The notes beneath the pieces were generated by a model. It had not been told where the DNA came from, ran no database searches, and saw only the letters and a list, made by a program, of their open reading frames with translations. The translations under genes and the position numbers were made by a program. This document shows positions 1-8,404 of a stretch of DNA of 64,000 nt, in pieces. Numbering within the stretch: position 1 is the stretch's first letter; each line of letters opens with the position of its first letter. This DNA comes from Antarcticimicrobium sediminis (GTDB taxonomy: Bacteria > Pseudomonadota > Alphaproteobacteria > Rhodobacterales > Rhodobacteraceae): contig NZ_SMFP01000005.1 in NCBI RefSeq assembly GCF_004348975.1, positions 62,001 through 126,000 on the forward strand, written 5' to 3'.

Positions 1-248
1 CCGCCGGGATCGTGCTAAGCGCGGCGGCGTTTCTGCTCTACGCCTTCAGCGGGCATTCGGGCGGGCTGTACGGGTCACAGATGATTTTTGCCGCCACAGT
101 CCTGCCGCTGACCCTCTGGCTGTTCCGGGTTGTCCGGCTCAGCGAGTTGGGGCGCGAGGATTACGACCCGATCCAATTCGTGACCCATGACCGCATCGGC
201 CTGATGATCATGGTGATTGGTGTCGCTCTGGTGATCTTGTCGCTGTAA
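1..248 (+). CDS. UbiA-family prenyltransferase, C-terminal fragment
   Basis: Only the last ~80 codons are present, in the frame beginning at base 3; the rest lies left of the window. The fragment holds hydrophobic helices separated by a charged loop containing the string YDPIQFVTHDRIG. That loop resembles the last cytoplasmic loop of polyprenyl-phosphate transferases of the decaprenylphosphoryl-5-phosphoribose synthase type, usually followed by one terminal helix. The converging neighbour is a GtrA-family protein, a partner often seen with such transferases in cell-surface polyprenyl-sugar pathways. The family call is inferred from the tail and neighbour, because no catalytic Asp-rich motif is in view. 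Confidence 0.6.
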   Translation, partial: AGIVLSAAAFLLYAFSGHSGGLYGSQMIFAATVLPLTLWLFRVVRLSELGREDYDPIQFVTHDRIGLMIMVIGVALVILSL

Positions 249-258
249 CGGGACAAAT

Positions 259-292
259 CTTGCGCGGCGTCTTCGCCCGTGTGCCGCGCAAG
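259..292. terminator. Hairpin between convergent genes
   Basis: A perfect 10-bp inverted repeat (259-268 with 283-292, CTTGCGCGGC paired with GCCGCGCAAG) with a 14-base loop sits between the stops of the prenyltransferase and the GtrA gene. There is only a weak T run on either side, so termination is inferred from position and stem strength. Confidence 0.45.
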
Positions 293-316
293 CTGTTTCC
301 GATCGGGGCGCCCTGC

Positions 317-724
317 TTAATCGCGGCGGAAAACAAAGCGTTTGTCCAGATTGTACTTGATCACATAACCCGCGCTCAGCCCCAGAACAGCGCCCAATTC
401 ACGCATGTCCCGGGTTTGCCAGATCGCCCAGAACAGGCTTTCGACACCCCAGAACAGCGCCGTGGTCGCCACCCCGGTCAGGGTGTAAAGCGAAAAGGTG
501 CGCGTTTCATCGCGTGCCGGGCGCAATGGGTCGTCAAAGATCCAGCGCTTGTCGAGGATGTATTTCACCACCAGCCCGATTCCGGTGCCACAGACCAGCG
601 CCGCGATCAGACGCAGCTGCCCCGCGGGTAACAGCGCAAAGATCCCGCGTTGCGCCCCAAGGTTGGCCAGTGTCGCGATCACGGCGAACCCGGCATATCG
701 TAGGATCAGACCTGTTGTGCCCAT
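317..724 (-). CDS. GtrA-family membrane protein
   Basis: A 135-residue protein with about four hydrophobic segments in the length and spacing of the GtrA family. GtrA-like proteins act in the inner membrane and are thought to help move polyprenyl-linked sugars across it. Two family-typical repeats are visible: VVKYILDKRWIF near residue 52 and VIKYNLDKRFVF at the C-terminus, each an aromatic/Lys-rich end to a membrane helix pair. It converges on the UbiA-type gene, which supports a role in polyprenyl-phosphate sugar handling. The substrate is unknown. Confidence 0.8.
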   Translation of the reverse strand: MGTTGLILRYAGFAVIATLANLGAQRGIFALLPAGQLRLIAALVCGTGIGLVVKYILDKRWIFDDPLRPARDETRTFSLYTLTGVATTALFWGVESLFWAIWQTRDMRELGAVLGLSAGYVIKYNLDKRFVFRRD

Positions 725-769
725 CTGCGTCGCCCTGCCCGTCTCGATCCTGTTGCCCGGCTTAGCCGC

Positions 770-1726
770 CTATTGATAGGTGCGCGCCTTGAGGTCGGTT
801 TCATCAATCATCTCGCCATACATCCGAAGCAGCGCCGCCTCGGGCGGCGACAGGCTGCGGCGCGGATTGCTCAAAAGATAGATATTGACCGCAGGCAGCT
901 TGGTATAGGGCGGCAATTGCCGCAGCATCCCCAACCTCACGTCGCGTTCGGCCACATGCACCGGCAAGGCCCCGATACCGATATTGGCGAGGATCATGCG
1001 CCGCACCTCGGGCAGATTGGCCGACACCCCCTTGAGCCCCGGCGCCAGCCGTGCGCGATGGCGCAGCCCCGACACGACATCAAGCGGCCCGCCTTCAATC
1101 TCGGTCTGGAAGGCGACCGAATATTCCCCCGCCAGATCGCCGATATCGATCTTGGAGCGGGAAAACAGCCGATGGCGCGGCCCGCAATACAGGCCGAAAT
1201 ATTCCCGGAACAGGATCCGCGCCTCCAATTCGGTCGGGATCTTGTTCAGCAGGCAGACCCCAAGGCTGGCCCGGTTCTGCCGTACCAAGGTGACGATATC
1301 CGAGCTTTCGGCGACGACGATGGAATAGGTCACCTTGGAATGGCGGGCGTGAAACGCCTCCAGCACTCGATCAAAGTGTGGCGACATCACATGGCTGGTC
1401 AAAGCGATATTCACATGCCCCGAGAGTTCTTCTTCCTCGGCTTCAAGCAATTCAGGAAGCTGCGATACCGCGCCAAAGATCGTCGAGGATTCCGAGTACA
1501 GCGTGCGCCCGACCGCGGTGACCGCGAACCGGTGCGGCCCGCGCTCGATCAACCGATGGCCGACGGTCTCTTCCAACCGGCGTAGGGCCGAGCTGATCGT
1601 AGGCTGTTTCAGGCCCAGAAAATCGGCGGCCTTGGTCACCCCTTGCTGCTCCACGATCACCATGAAGGTGCGCAACAGGTTCCAGTCAAGGTTCCATGGA
1701 AAACGCTGGCCGATAGAGTTGTTCAT
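770..1726 (-). CDS. LysR-family transcriptional regulator
   Basis: About 318 residues from the ATG giving MNNSIGQRFPWNLDW; the frame is open further upstream, but that stretch overlaps the divergent gene and its promoter. The N-terminal winged helix-turn-helix is clear (LLRTFMVIVEQQGVTKAADF, then LGLKQPTISSALRRLEE). A periplasmic-binding-like effector domain follows from about residue 90. It is transcribed away from the transporter/catabolic cluster at 1876-9703. LysR proteins usually control the divergent operon and bind its substrate or an intermediate, so this is the likely regulator of that cluster. Confidence 0.9.
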   Translation of the reverse strand: MNNSIGQRFPWNLDWNLLRTFMVIVEQQGVTKAADFLGLKQPTISSALRRLEETVGHRLIERGPHRFAVTAVGRTLYSESSTIFGAVSQLPELLEAEEEELSGHVNIALTSHVMSPHFDRVLEAFHARHSKVTYSIVVAESSDIVTLVRQNRASLGVCLLNKIPTELEARILFREYFGLYCGPRHRLFSRSKIDIGDLAGEYSVAFQTEIEGGPLDVVSGLRHRARLAPGLKGVSANLPEVRRMILANIGIGALPVHVAERDVRLGMLRQLPPYTKLPAVNIYLLSNPRRSLSPPEAALLRMYGEMIDETDLKARTYQ

Positions 1727-1875
1727 AGGTTTTATCAATGTAAGTGATTTTGAATATCTATTTGCTTTATGTGAAGCCCCTATGCAAGCCTCTTGCAATG
1801 CAGCGGTCTTTCGCGGGCTTGGTCCCGAGCGTACCGCAGCGCAAAGATCAAAAACAACCTCGGGAGAAGAAAACC
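1727..1875. promoter_or_regulatory. Divergent promoter region, LysR gene / ABC operon
   Basis: This 149-base gap between two divergent starts is markedly richer in A+T than its surroundings, especially 1730-1785, as expected for overlapping promoters and a LysR operator of the T-N11-A class. I cannot assign one exact operator. The right end carries a good ribosome site (GGGAGAAG, 1862-1869) before the ATG at 1876. Confidence 0.5.
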
Positions 1876-2661
1876 ATGACGACTCGCAGATCTCTGATGA
1901 AGACCACTCTTGCCGCCGGCGCATTGCTGGTCGCGGGCCTTGGCACCACCAGCGCGGTTCAGGCCGAAGAGCTGGACACGATCATGGAAAAGGGCGTGAT
2001 CCGCATCGCCATGAGCGGTGCCTACCCTCCGTTCAACTTCGTCAATGAAAAAAACGAGGTCGTGGGCTTTGACCCGGCGATCGGGACCGAAATCGCCAAG
2101 CGCATGGGGCTGAAGGCGGAAATCGTCACCACCGCATGGGACGGCATCATCGGCGGCCTTCTGGCCAACAAATATGACGCCATTGTCGGGTCGATGACGA
2201 TCACCGAAGAGCGCGACAAAGTGGTCGATTTCGTCGGCCCCTATTACGCCACCAAACGCGCGATTTTCACCAAGGCCGGCTCGCCCATCACCAGCGTGTC
2301 GCAACTGGGCGACGCAACGCTGGGCGTGACTCTGGGCGAAACCCACGAGGAATGGGCGCGCGATCAAGGCTATAGCATCCGCACCTACAAAGGCCTGCCC
2401 GAGCTGCTGCTCGAGCTGGAAAACGGCCGCGTCGACGCCATCGTCAATGACTCCATCGCCGCGATTCTGGCGATGAAGGAAAAGGGCTATGATTACGCGG
2501 TCATCCCCGACCTTGAGACCGAAGCTTTCGGTGCCGGTATCGCCATTCGTGAAGGCAACCCCAAGCTGGGTGCCGCGATGCAAAAGGCGCTGGACGACAT
2601 GATGGCAGACGGCACCTACGTGAAGATCGCCGAACAGTGGGTCGGCGGCGACATCCGCTAA
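1876..2661 (+). CDS. Amino-acid ABC transporter, periplasmic binding protein (family 3)
   Basis: 261 residues. The ATG at 1876 is chosen because it follows GGGAGAAG and begins an export signal (two Arg, hydrophobic core, AVQA cleavage near residue 30). The mature part begins LDTIMEKGVIRIAMSGAYPP, followed by PFNFVNEKNEVVGFDPAIG and GSMTITEERDKVVDF, the signature of family 3 solute-binding proteins for polar amino acids and related compounds. It is the first gene of the operon and is separated from the rest by a stable hairpin, which fits the excess of binding protein these systems need. The ligand is unknown. Confidence 0.92.
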   Translation: MTTRRSLMKTTLAAGALLVAGLGTTSAVQAEELDTIMEKGVIRIAMSGAYPPFNFVNEKNEVVGFDPAIGTEIAKRMGLKAEIVTTAWDGIIGGLLANKYDAIVGSMTITEERDKVVDFVGPYYATKRAIFTKAGSPITSVSQLGDATLGVTLGETHEEWARDQGYSIRTYKGLPELLLELENGRVDAIVNDSIAAILAMKEKGYDYAVIPDLETEAFGAGIAIREGNPKLGAAMQKALDDMMADGTYVKIAEQWVGGDIR

Positions 2662-2700
2662 TACGGATGAATAAATCCGTTAATACGGACGAAGAGTATC

Positions 2701-2724
2701 GGGTTCGCCGTCAGCGGCGAACCC
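2701..2724 (+). terminator. Intercistronic hairpin after the binding-protein gene
   Basis: A perfect 10-bp stem (GGGTTCGCCG with CGGCGAACCC) around a TCAG loop lies 39 bases after the binding-protein stop. It is followed by an A-rich, not T-rich, stretch. It therefore looks like a 3' stabilising or partial-attenuation structure rather than a full terminator. Such hairpins often raise binding-protein mRNA over permease mRNA. Confidence 0.55.
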
Positions 2725-2755
2725 CACAAAAATCAAATTAAAAATAGGCAGCATT

Positions 2756-3547
2756 ATGACAACGGACTATGGGAAACTGACTTGGGAAGAGGTCCGCGAT
2801 GCGGACAAGGACCGTGTCGTCATCCTGAACGTCTCCGCAACCGAGGATCACGGGCCGCATATGCCGCTCGACACCGACACGGTGTTGGGCATGGCGGTGG
2901 CCAATGGCGTTGCTGCGGCCGCCCCCGACGAGGTGCTGGTGATGCCGCCGGTTGCCTACGGGTTCAACGAACACCACAAGGATTTCCCCGGCGTCATCTG
3001 GATCCAGCCCGAAACGCTGATCGCCTTTGTCACCGACATCACCAAATCGCTGGCCCATCACGGGTTTCGCCGGATCCTGCTGCTGAACTCGCACGGGTCG
3101 AACCATCCGATCCTCGATCTGTCGGCGCGCAAGACGGTGATCGAAACCGGGATCATCTGCGTCTCGGCCTCCTATTGGAACCTCTGCGCGGATCGCATCA
3201 ACGAACACCGCAAATCCGAAATCGGCGGCATCGCCCATGCCGGAGAGTTCGAGGCGGCGATGTACAAACATCTGCACCCGGAGATGGTGCATATCGAGAA
3301 GTCGGTCTCCCAGAACCTGCACGATCCCAAGACCAACTTCTTCAACCTTGATCTGGCCAAGGGCGGCGGCAAGGCGATGCTGATGCGCTGGTGGTCCGAG
3401 GTTTCGCCAGACGGAACCATGGGGGACCCGACCGTCGCGGATGCCGAGACCGGCGAAAAGTTCCTGCGCGCCGCAATCGAAGAAACCACGGCACTGGTTC
3501 GCGAAATCCGCGCCTTGCCGATTCTGAGCCGCACCGATCATCACTGA
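2756..3547 (+). CDS. Creatininase-family amidohydrolase
   Basis: 263 residues, the normal length of creatininase-fold enzymes, metal-dependent hydrolases that open cyclic or linear amides. The metal ligand set is present: E30 and H32 in SATEDHGPHMPL, D41 in DTD, H113 in NSHGSNHP, and E164 in HAGEFEA. The family also contains formamide hydrolases of riboflavin/F420 synthesis and the MftE peptidase, so creatinine is not assured as substrate. Its place inside an amino-acid-type ABC operon with an aminotransferase and CoA-transferase suggests it opens a lactam or amide of the imported compound. No creatinase gene is nearby. Confidence 0.85.
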   Translation: MTTDYGKLTWEEVRDADKDRVVILNVSATEDHGPHMPLDTDTVLGMAVANGVAAAAPDEVLVMPPVAYGFNEHHKDFPGVIWIQPETLIAFVTDITKSLAHHGFRRILLLNSHGSNHPILDLSARKTVIETGIICVSASYWNLCADRINEHRKSEIGGIAHAGEFEAAMYKHLHPEMVHIEKSVSQNLHDPKTNFFNLDLAKGGGKAMLMRWWSEVSPDGTMGDPTVADAETGEKFLRAAIEETTALVREIRALPILSRTDHH

Positions 3548-3597
3548 TCAACACTAAGGCCACACCGGCCACCGCAGAAACGGGAGGGGACTGGCCC

Positions 3598-4245
3598 TTG
3601 GATATCGAACTGATGCTGACGGTCTACCCGTACTTCCTGAAGGCGGCGTGGGTGACCATTCAACTTTCCGTCCTGACAACGATCCTTGGCCTGTTCTGCG
3701 GCGGGCTCGGGGCGGCCGCGCGGCTGTCCCGGTTTGTGGTGCTGCGCTATATCGGGGCCGCCTATGTCAGCTTTATCCGTGGCACACCGGCGCTGATCCA
3801 GCTCTTTATCCTGTACTTTGGCGGCCCGCAGATCGGCATCCAGCTTGACGCCTTCGAGGCCGGGGTGATCGGGCTGGGGGTCAATATCGGCGCCTATATG
3901 ACCGAAACGATACGCGGCGCCATCATCTCCATCGACAAGGGCCAGATCGAGGCCGCCCGCACCCTGGGGATGAGCCGGGGCCAAAGCTTTCGCAAGGTGG
4001 TGCTGCCGCAGGCCATGCGGCTGATGATCCGGCCGCTGGGGGTGAATATCAACGCGCTGATCAAGGGCACCGCGCTGGTGGCCGCGATTTCGGTGGTCGA
4101 ACTTACCTATACCGCGCAGCGCTATATCGGCTCGACCTACAAGCCATTCGAAATGTTCCTGATCTCGGGCATTCTTTACATGATCATCATCTACATCACC
4201 AGTCGCGCCGTTACCTGGCTCGACAACAAAGCCAAGATCGTTTGA
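3598..4245 (+). CDS. Amino-acid ABC transporter permease
   Basis: 215 residues from the TTG at 3598, preceded by GGGAGGGG at a spacing of about 8; the next in-frame ATG (3613) has no ribosome site. The protein has several membrane helices typical of the HisMQ family and the coupling loop around GQIEAARTLGMSRGQSFRKV and LPQAMRLMIRP (EAA motif) that contacts the ATPase. Early on, FIRGTPALIQLFILYFG is the conserved family stretch. It pairs with the next gene to form the heteromeric channel. Confidence 0.92.
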   Translation: MDIELMLTVYPYFLKAAWVTIQLSVLTTILGLFCGGLGAAARLSRFVVLRYIGAAYVSFIRGTPALIQLFILYFGGPQIGIQLDAFEAGVIGLGVNIGAYMTETIRGAIISIDKGQIEAARTLGMSRGQSFRKVVLPQAMRLMIRPLGVNINALIKGTALVAAISVVELTYTAQRYIGSTYKPFEMFLISGILYMIIIYITSRAVTWLDNKAKIV

Positions 4246-4270
4246 TCCCAACCGGATAGGAGGCGCCCGC

Positions 4271-4927
4271 ATGGGCCTGGATTTCTCAGTTGTCCCCGAC
4301 TACCTCGACGTGATCTTTCTGGGCGCGCTCTGGACCATCGCGATCACGGTGGGCGCGGCGGTGCTCAGCTTTTTCGGCGGCATCTTCTTTGCCGTGATCG
4401 CGCTTTATGCCCCGACGCTGGTGCGCTTGCCGCTCCGGGCTTTTGAATGGTTGTTCATGGGCACGCCGCTGCTGCTGCAACTGTTCCTGATCTATTTCGG
4501 GCTGGTGCAGATCGGCATCGACCTGCCGGCCTTTGTTGCCGGTGTGGTCGGACTGGGGCTGCATTTCGCGGTGTATAACTCCGAGCTGATCCAGACCGCC
4601 ATCGTTGCCGTCGACAAGGGCCAGATGGAGGCGGCCCGCACCGTGGGGCTCAGCCGGGGACAAGCCCTGCGCAAGGTGGTGATCCCGCAGGCGGTGCGCG
4701 ACGTGATCCCGCCGATCGGCAACAACATGATCGCCCTGCTCAAGGACTCTGCGCTGGTCTCGGTGATCGGCGTGACCGAACTAACCCTGTCCGCTCAACT
4801 TGCCATTGGCCGTACCTACCGCCCGTTCGAGTTCTACGTGGTGGCGGCCCTGTTCTATTACATCATCAACCTCGGCATGGAAGCTGTCCTGCGACGCATC
4901 GAGCGTCGGGTCCAGGCCGCCCGATGA
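4271..4927 (+). CDS. Amino-acid ABC transporter permease, second subunit
   Basis: 218 residues, paralogous to the preceding permease. It shares the MGTPLLLQLFLIYFG stretch and the EAA loop GQMEAARTVGLSRGQALRKV, VIPQAV. The ATG at 4271 follows GGATAGGAGG. Two different permeases plus one ATPase is the usual composition of polar amino acid importers. Confidence 0.92.
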   Translation: MGLDFSVVPDYLDVIFLGALWTIAITVGAAVLSFFGGIFFAVIALYAPTLVRLPLRAFEWLFMGTPLLLQLFLIYFGLVQIGIDLPAFVAGVVGLGLHFAVYNSELIQTAIVAVDKGQMEAARTVGLSRGQALRKVVIPQAVRDVIPPIGNNMIALLKDSALVSVIGVTELTLSAQLAIGRTYRPFEFYVVAALFYYIINLGMEAVLRRIERRVQAAR

Positions 4928-4947
4928 CCGCGAAGGGAGACTGAAAA

Positions 4948-5721
4948 TTGGATACCGAGAAACCCTTTGTGGATATCCGCCACGCCCAGAAAAGCTATGG
5001 CTCGCTTGAGGTTCTGAAAGATATCAGCCTCAAGGTGAACCGGGGCGAAATCGTCGCTATCATCGGCCCCTCGGGGTCGGGGAAAAGCACGCTGTTGCGC
5101 GCGATCAACGACCTTGATCCGCTGACCGGCGGCGAGGTCTGGCTGGAAGATGTCCAGGTCAACAAGACCCTGCCGCACCGCCAGTATGAAAAGCACATCA
5201 ATCACGTGCGCCAGAACATCGGCATGGTGTTCCAGCACTTCAACCTGTTCCCGCATCTGAACGTGCGCGAAAACATCACGCTGGCACCCAGAATGCTCAA
5301 AGGTCTCACCGTTGACGAGGCCAATACCCTGGCCGAGGAGCAACTCGACAAGGTCGGCATGTTGGAGCGGATTGATTATTACCCCTCGCAGCTCTCTGGC
5401 GGGCAGAAACAGCGTGTCGCGATTGCCCGCGCGCTGGCGATGAAACCCAAGGTGATGCTGTTTGACGAGGCGACCTCGGCGCTCGACCCGGAACTGGTCG
5501 AGGAAGTGAACCTGGTGATGAAAAAGCTCGCCGAGGAACACATGACCATGATCATCGTCACCCATGAAATGGGCTTTGCCGAAAGCGTCTGCGACCGGGT
5601 TCTGTTCATGGATCAGGGCGTGGTCGTCGAAGAAGGTCCGCCCAGCGTGATCTTTCGCAATCCCGAAAACGAACGCACCAAGAATTTCCTCCGCAAGCAC
5701 CTTGCTTCAAACAAAGAATGA
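4948..5721 (+). CDS. Amino-acid ABC transporter ATP-binding protein
   Basis: 257 residues; the start is a TTG after AGGGAGA. Walker A (GPSGSGKST), the LSGGQKQR signature, Walker B ([11 protein letters not shown]) and the switch His (VTHEM) are all intact and in order. The GlnQ/HisP-type sequence matches the two permeases. Its stop overlaps the next start by four bases (ATGA), so transport and catabolic genes are translationally coupled. Confidence 0.95.
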   Translation: MDTEKPFVDIRHAQKSYGSLEVLKDISLKVNRGEIVAIIGPSGSGKSTLLRAINDLDPLTGGEVWLEDVQVNKTLPHRQYEKHINHVRQNIGMVFQHFNLFPHLNVRENITLAPRMLKGLTVDEANTLAEEQLDKVGMLERIDYYPSQLSGGQKQRVAIARALAMKPKVMLFDEATSALDPELVEEVNLVMKKLAEEHMTMIIVTHEMGFAESVCDRVLFMDQGVVVEEGPPSVIFRNPENERTKNFLRKHLASNKE

Positions 5722-7061
5722 CTGTGATGTCGCATCTCTTTTATCAATCGCGCCAGCCGCGTCCGACCCTTGATTATGGCAAGGGGATCTATCTGTACGA
5801 TACGGATGGCAAAAGGTACATCGACGGCTCATCCGGGGCGATGGTGTCCAATATCGGGCACTCCAACCCGCGCGTTCTGGACGCCATGAAGGCGCAGATG
5901 GACAAGGCCACCTTTGGCTATCGTCTGCATTTCCAGACCGAGCCCTCGGAACGCCTTGCCGCCAAGACCGCCGCGCTGATGCCCAAGGGGCTGGACCGGG
6001 TGTTCTTTGTCTCTGGTGGGTCCGAAGCGGTGGAAAGCGCGATCAAGATGGCGCGGCAATACGCGCTGACCCAGGGGCAGGACAGCCGCTGGAAGGTGAT
6101 CTCGCGCCACCCGTCCTATCACGGCTCGACGCTGGGGGCGCTGGCGCTGACCGGCTATGATCCGCTGACGAAACCCTTTGCGCCGATGATGCGCGAAATG
6201 CCCAAGATCGCGGCGCCGACCTGTTATCTCGACACCGACAATCTTGACGATGACCAGCGCGGGCTAAAATATGCCGAGATGCTGCGCGAAGAGATCATCG
6301 CGCAGGGCCCCGAGAGCGTGCTGGCCTTTATCATGGAGCCGGTTGGCGGGGCCTCGACCGGGGCACTGGTGGCGCCCGACAGCTATTACGCGCGCATCCG
6401 CGAGATTTGCGACGAATTCGGCATCCTGCTGATTTATGACGAGGTGATGACCGGCGCGGGTCGTACCGGCAAGTTCATCGCCGCCGAGCATTGGGGCATC
6501 ACCCCCGACATCATCGCGCTGTCCAAAGGCTTTGCCGCCGGTTATGCGCCGCTGGGGGCGATGGTGGCGCGCGGCGATATGGTCGAGGCGGTGTTGGATG
6601 CGGGCGGCTTCCTGCATGGCTATACCTATGCCGGCAACCCGCTGGCCTGCGCCGCCGGTTGTGCCGTGCTGGACGAGATTGCCAGTCAGGATCTGGTCGG
6701 CAATTCCGCCGCCATGGGCGATCTGCTCAAGGCGCGTCTAACCGGGTTGATGGACCGCTTCCCCTTTATCGGTGACGTGCGCGGTCTGGGCCTGTTGCTG
6801 GCCTTTGAACTGGTCTCTGACCGCAAGACCATGGCGCCGCTGCCAAAGGAATTGAACGCCTATAACCGGCTGGTGGACCTTGCCTATGAACGCGGTTTGA
6901 TCATCTATTCGCGCCGCACCCGGGGCGGCCTTGAGGGCGATCACTTCCTCGTCGCGCCGCCGCTGATCGTGACCGAGGCTCAGATCGACGAAATCATGGC
7001 CACACTGACCGACAGCCTGGAGGCCATGGCACGGGAGATGAACCTGCCGGTGAACCCATGA
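5718..7061 (+). CDS. Class III (omega) aminotransferase, PLP-dependent
   Basis: 447 residues. The cofactor elements are visible: [17 protein letters not shown] (phosphate-binding turn), [14 protein letters not shown] (Asp that pairs with the pyridine N) and the Schiff-base Lys, K270, in [13 protein letters not shown]. Class III enzymes move a terminal or beta amino group onto pyruvate or 2-oxoglutarate. Because the next two genes encode a 3-oxoacid-type CoA-transferase, a beta-amino acid substrate giving a 3-oxo acid is an attractive guess. It overlaps both neighbours by four bases, giving tight coupling. Confidence 0.9.
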   Translation: MTVMSHLFYQSRQPRPTLDYGKGIYLYDTDGKRYIDGSSGAMVSNIGHSNPRVLDAMKAQMDKATFGYRLHFQTEPSERLAAKTAALMPKGLDRVFFVSGGSEAVESAIKMARQYALTQGQDSRWKVISRHPSYHGSTLGALALTGYDPLTKPFAPMMREMPKIAAPTCYLDTDNLDDDQRGLKYAEMLREEIIAQGPESVLAFIMEPVGGASTGALVAPDSYYARIREICDEFGILLIYDEVMTGAGRTGKFIAAEHWGITPDIIALSKGFAAGYAPLGAMVARGDMVEAVLDAGGFLHGYTYAGNPLACAAGCAVLDEIASQDLVGNSAAMGDLLKARLTGLMDRFPFIGDVRGLGLLLAFELVSDRKTMAPLPKELNAYNRLVDLAYERGLIIYSRRTRGGLEGDHFLVAPPLIVTEAQIDEIMATLTDSLEAMAREMNLPVNP

Positions 7062-7753
7062 CCACCCTGCCCGACAAGACCAGCGAGATGGAACAGGCCG
7101 TCGCCGAGATCCGCGACGGGGCCACGGTGATGCTGGGCGGCTTCGGCGTGCCCGGCACCCCCTTTGCGCTGATCCGGGAGCTGGTGCGTCAGGGCAAGCG
7201 GGATCTGACCGTGATCAAGAACGACGCCAACGAACAGGGCCTTGGGGTTGATCACCTGTTGGCGGCCGGGCTGCTGCGCAAGCTGATCACCACCCATATC
7301 GGGCTTAACCCGCGCGCGGTGGCGATGTTGAATGCGGGTGAGATCGAGGTCGAGTTTTGCGCGCAAGGCATCCTTGCCGAGCGCATCCGCGCCAGTGGCG
7401 CGGGCCTCAGCGGCATCCTGACCGATATCGGTGCCGAGACCGAACTGGCCGCGGGCAAACAGATCGTCTCGGTCGATGGCCGCCCCGTCCTGCTGGAACG
7501 TGCGTTGCGCGCGGATGTGGCGCTGATCCATGCCGATAAGGCCGATCGTTTTGGCAATCTCGCCTATGCCGCCACCGCGCGCAACTTCAACCCGATGATG
7601 GCGATGGCCGCCGATCTGGTGATCGTCGAGGCTGAACATGTGCTGCCGCTGGGCGGTTTGGCGCCCGATCAGATCCACACCCCAGGCCCCTTTGTCGACC
7701 GTGTGGTTCACCTGCAATCCATTTCCGAGGAGTATGGCGTTGTCCAACGCTAA
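7058..7753 (+). CDS. CoA-transferase family I, subunit A
   Basis: 231 residues. The N-terminal GATVMLGGFGVPGTPFALI is the oxyanion-loop region of the alpha subunit of succinyl-CoA:3-oxoacid or acetate-type CoA-transferases, and LVIVEAEHVLPLGGLAPDQI is the conserved C-terminal part. It starts inside the aminotransferase stop (ATGA) and its 3' end overlaps the start of subunit B by 20 bases. The alpha subunit binds CoA; the catalytic Glu is on subunit B. The acid that is activated is unknown. Confidence 0.9.
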   Translation: MTTLPDKTSEMEQAVAEIRDGATVMLGGFGVPGTPFALIRELVRQGKRDLTVIKNDANEQGLGVDHLLAAGLLRKLITTHIGLNPRAVAMLNAGEIEVEFCAQGILAERIRASGAGLSGILTDIGAETELAAGKQIVSVDGRPVLLERALRADVALIHADKADRFGNLAYAATARNFNPMMAMAADLVIVEAEHVLPLGGLAPDQIHTPGPFVDRVVHLQSISEEYGVVQR

Positions 7754-8393
7754 GGCCCGCATGATCGCCCGCGCGGCGCGCGAAATCGCACCGGGAATGG
7801 TGGTCAACCTCGGCATCGGGCTGCCGACAAAAGTGGTTGATCACCTGCCCTCGGGTTTTCCGTTTTGCCTGCATAGCGAAAACGGCATGACCGGCATCGG
7901 CCCCTCGCTGCCGGCTGAGCGCGCCGACCGCAACCTGATCGACGCCGGTGGGGCCTATGTCTCGCCGATTCCCGGCAGCGCCTTTTTCGACAGCGCGATG
8001 TCTTTTGCGCTGGTCCGGTCCGGGCGGCTGGATCTGACCATGTTGGGGGCCTTTGAAGTGGCACAGAACGGCGATCTGGCCAACTGGAAGATCCCGGGCA
8101 AGTTTTCCCCTGGCGCGGGTGGCGCGATCGAGCTGGCGCAAAAAGCGCGCCGGGTGGTTGTGCTGACCACCCATACCGACCGCGCGGGCAAACCCAAGCT
8201 GGTCGAGGGTTGCACCCTGCCCCTGACCGCGCTCGGCTGCGTCGGGCGCATTTACACCGACATGGCGGTGATCGACGTGACGCCCGAGGGCTTTGCCCTG
8301 CGCGAGATTGCCGAGGGGCTGGACCCCGATCAGGTAATCGCCGCAACCGGCGCACCGCTTGTTTTGCCGCAAGGCGATCTTCCCACATTCTGA
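7734..8393 (+). CDS. CoA-transferase family I, subunit B
   Basis: 219 residues from the ATG at 7734, which follows GAGGAG; the frame is open upstream but overlaps subunit A. The catalytic glutamate is E49 in LHSENGMTGIGP, the SENG motif that forms the glutamyl-CoA thioester. N-terminal VNLGIGLPTKV and C-terminal VTPEGFALREIAEG are typical of beta subunits. With the preceding gene it forms the heteromeric enzyme that activates the acid made by this pathway. Confidence 0.92.
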   Translation: MALSNAKARMIARAAREIAPGMVVNLGIGLPTKVVDHLPSGFPFCLHSENGMTGIGPSLPAERADRNLIDAGGAYVSPIPGSAFFDSAMSFALVRSGRLDLTMLGAFEVAQNGDLANWKIPGKFSPGAGGAIELAQKARRVVVLTTHTDRAGKPKLVEGCTLPLTALGCVGRIYTDMAVIDVTPEGFALREIAEGLDPDQVIAATGAPLVLPQGDLPTF

Positions 8394-8404
8394 CGAGGCC
8401 CAAG

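Noticed and set aside
1744-1875. In-frame GTG extension of the binding-protein gene at 1744
   Set aside because: It would add 44 residues before the signal peptide, lies in the promoter region and has no ribosome site.
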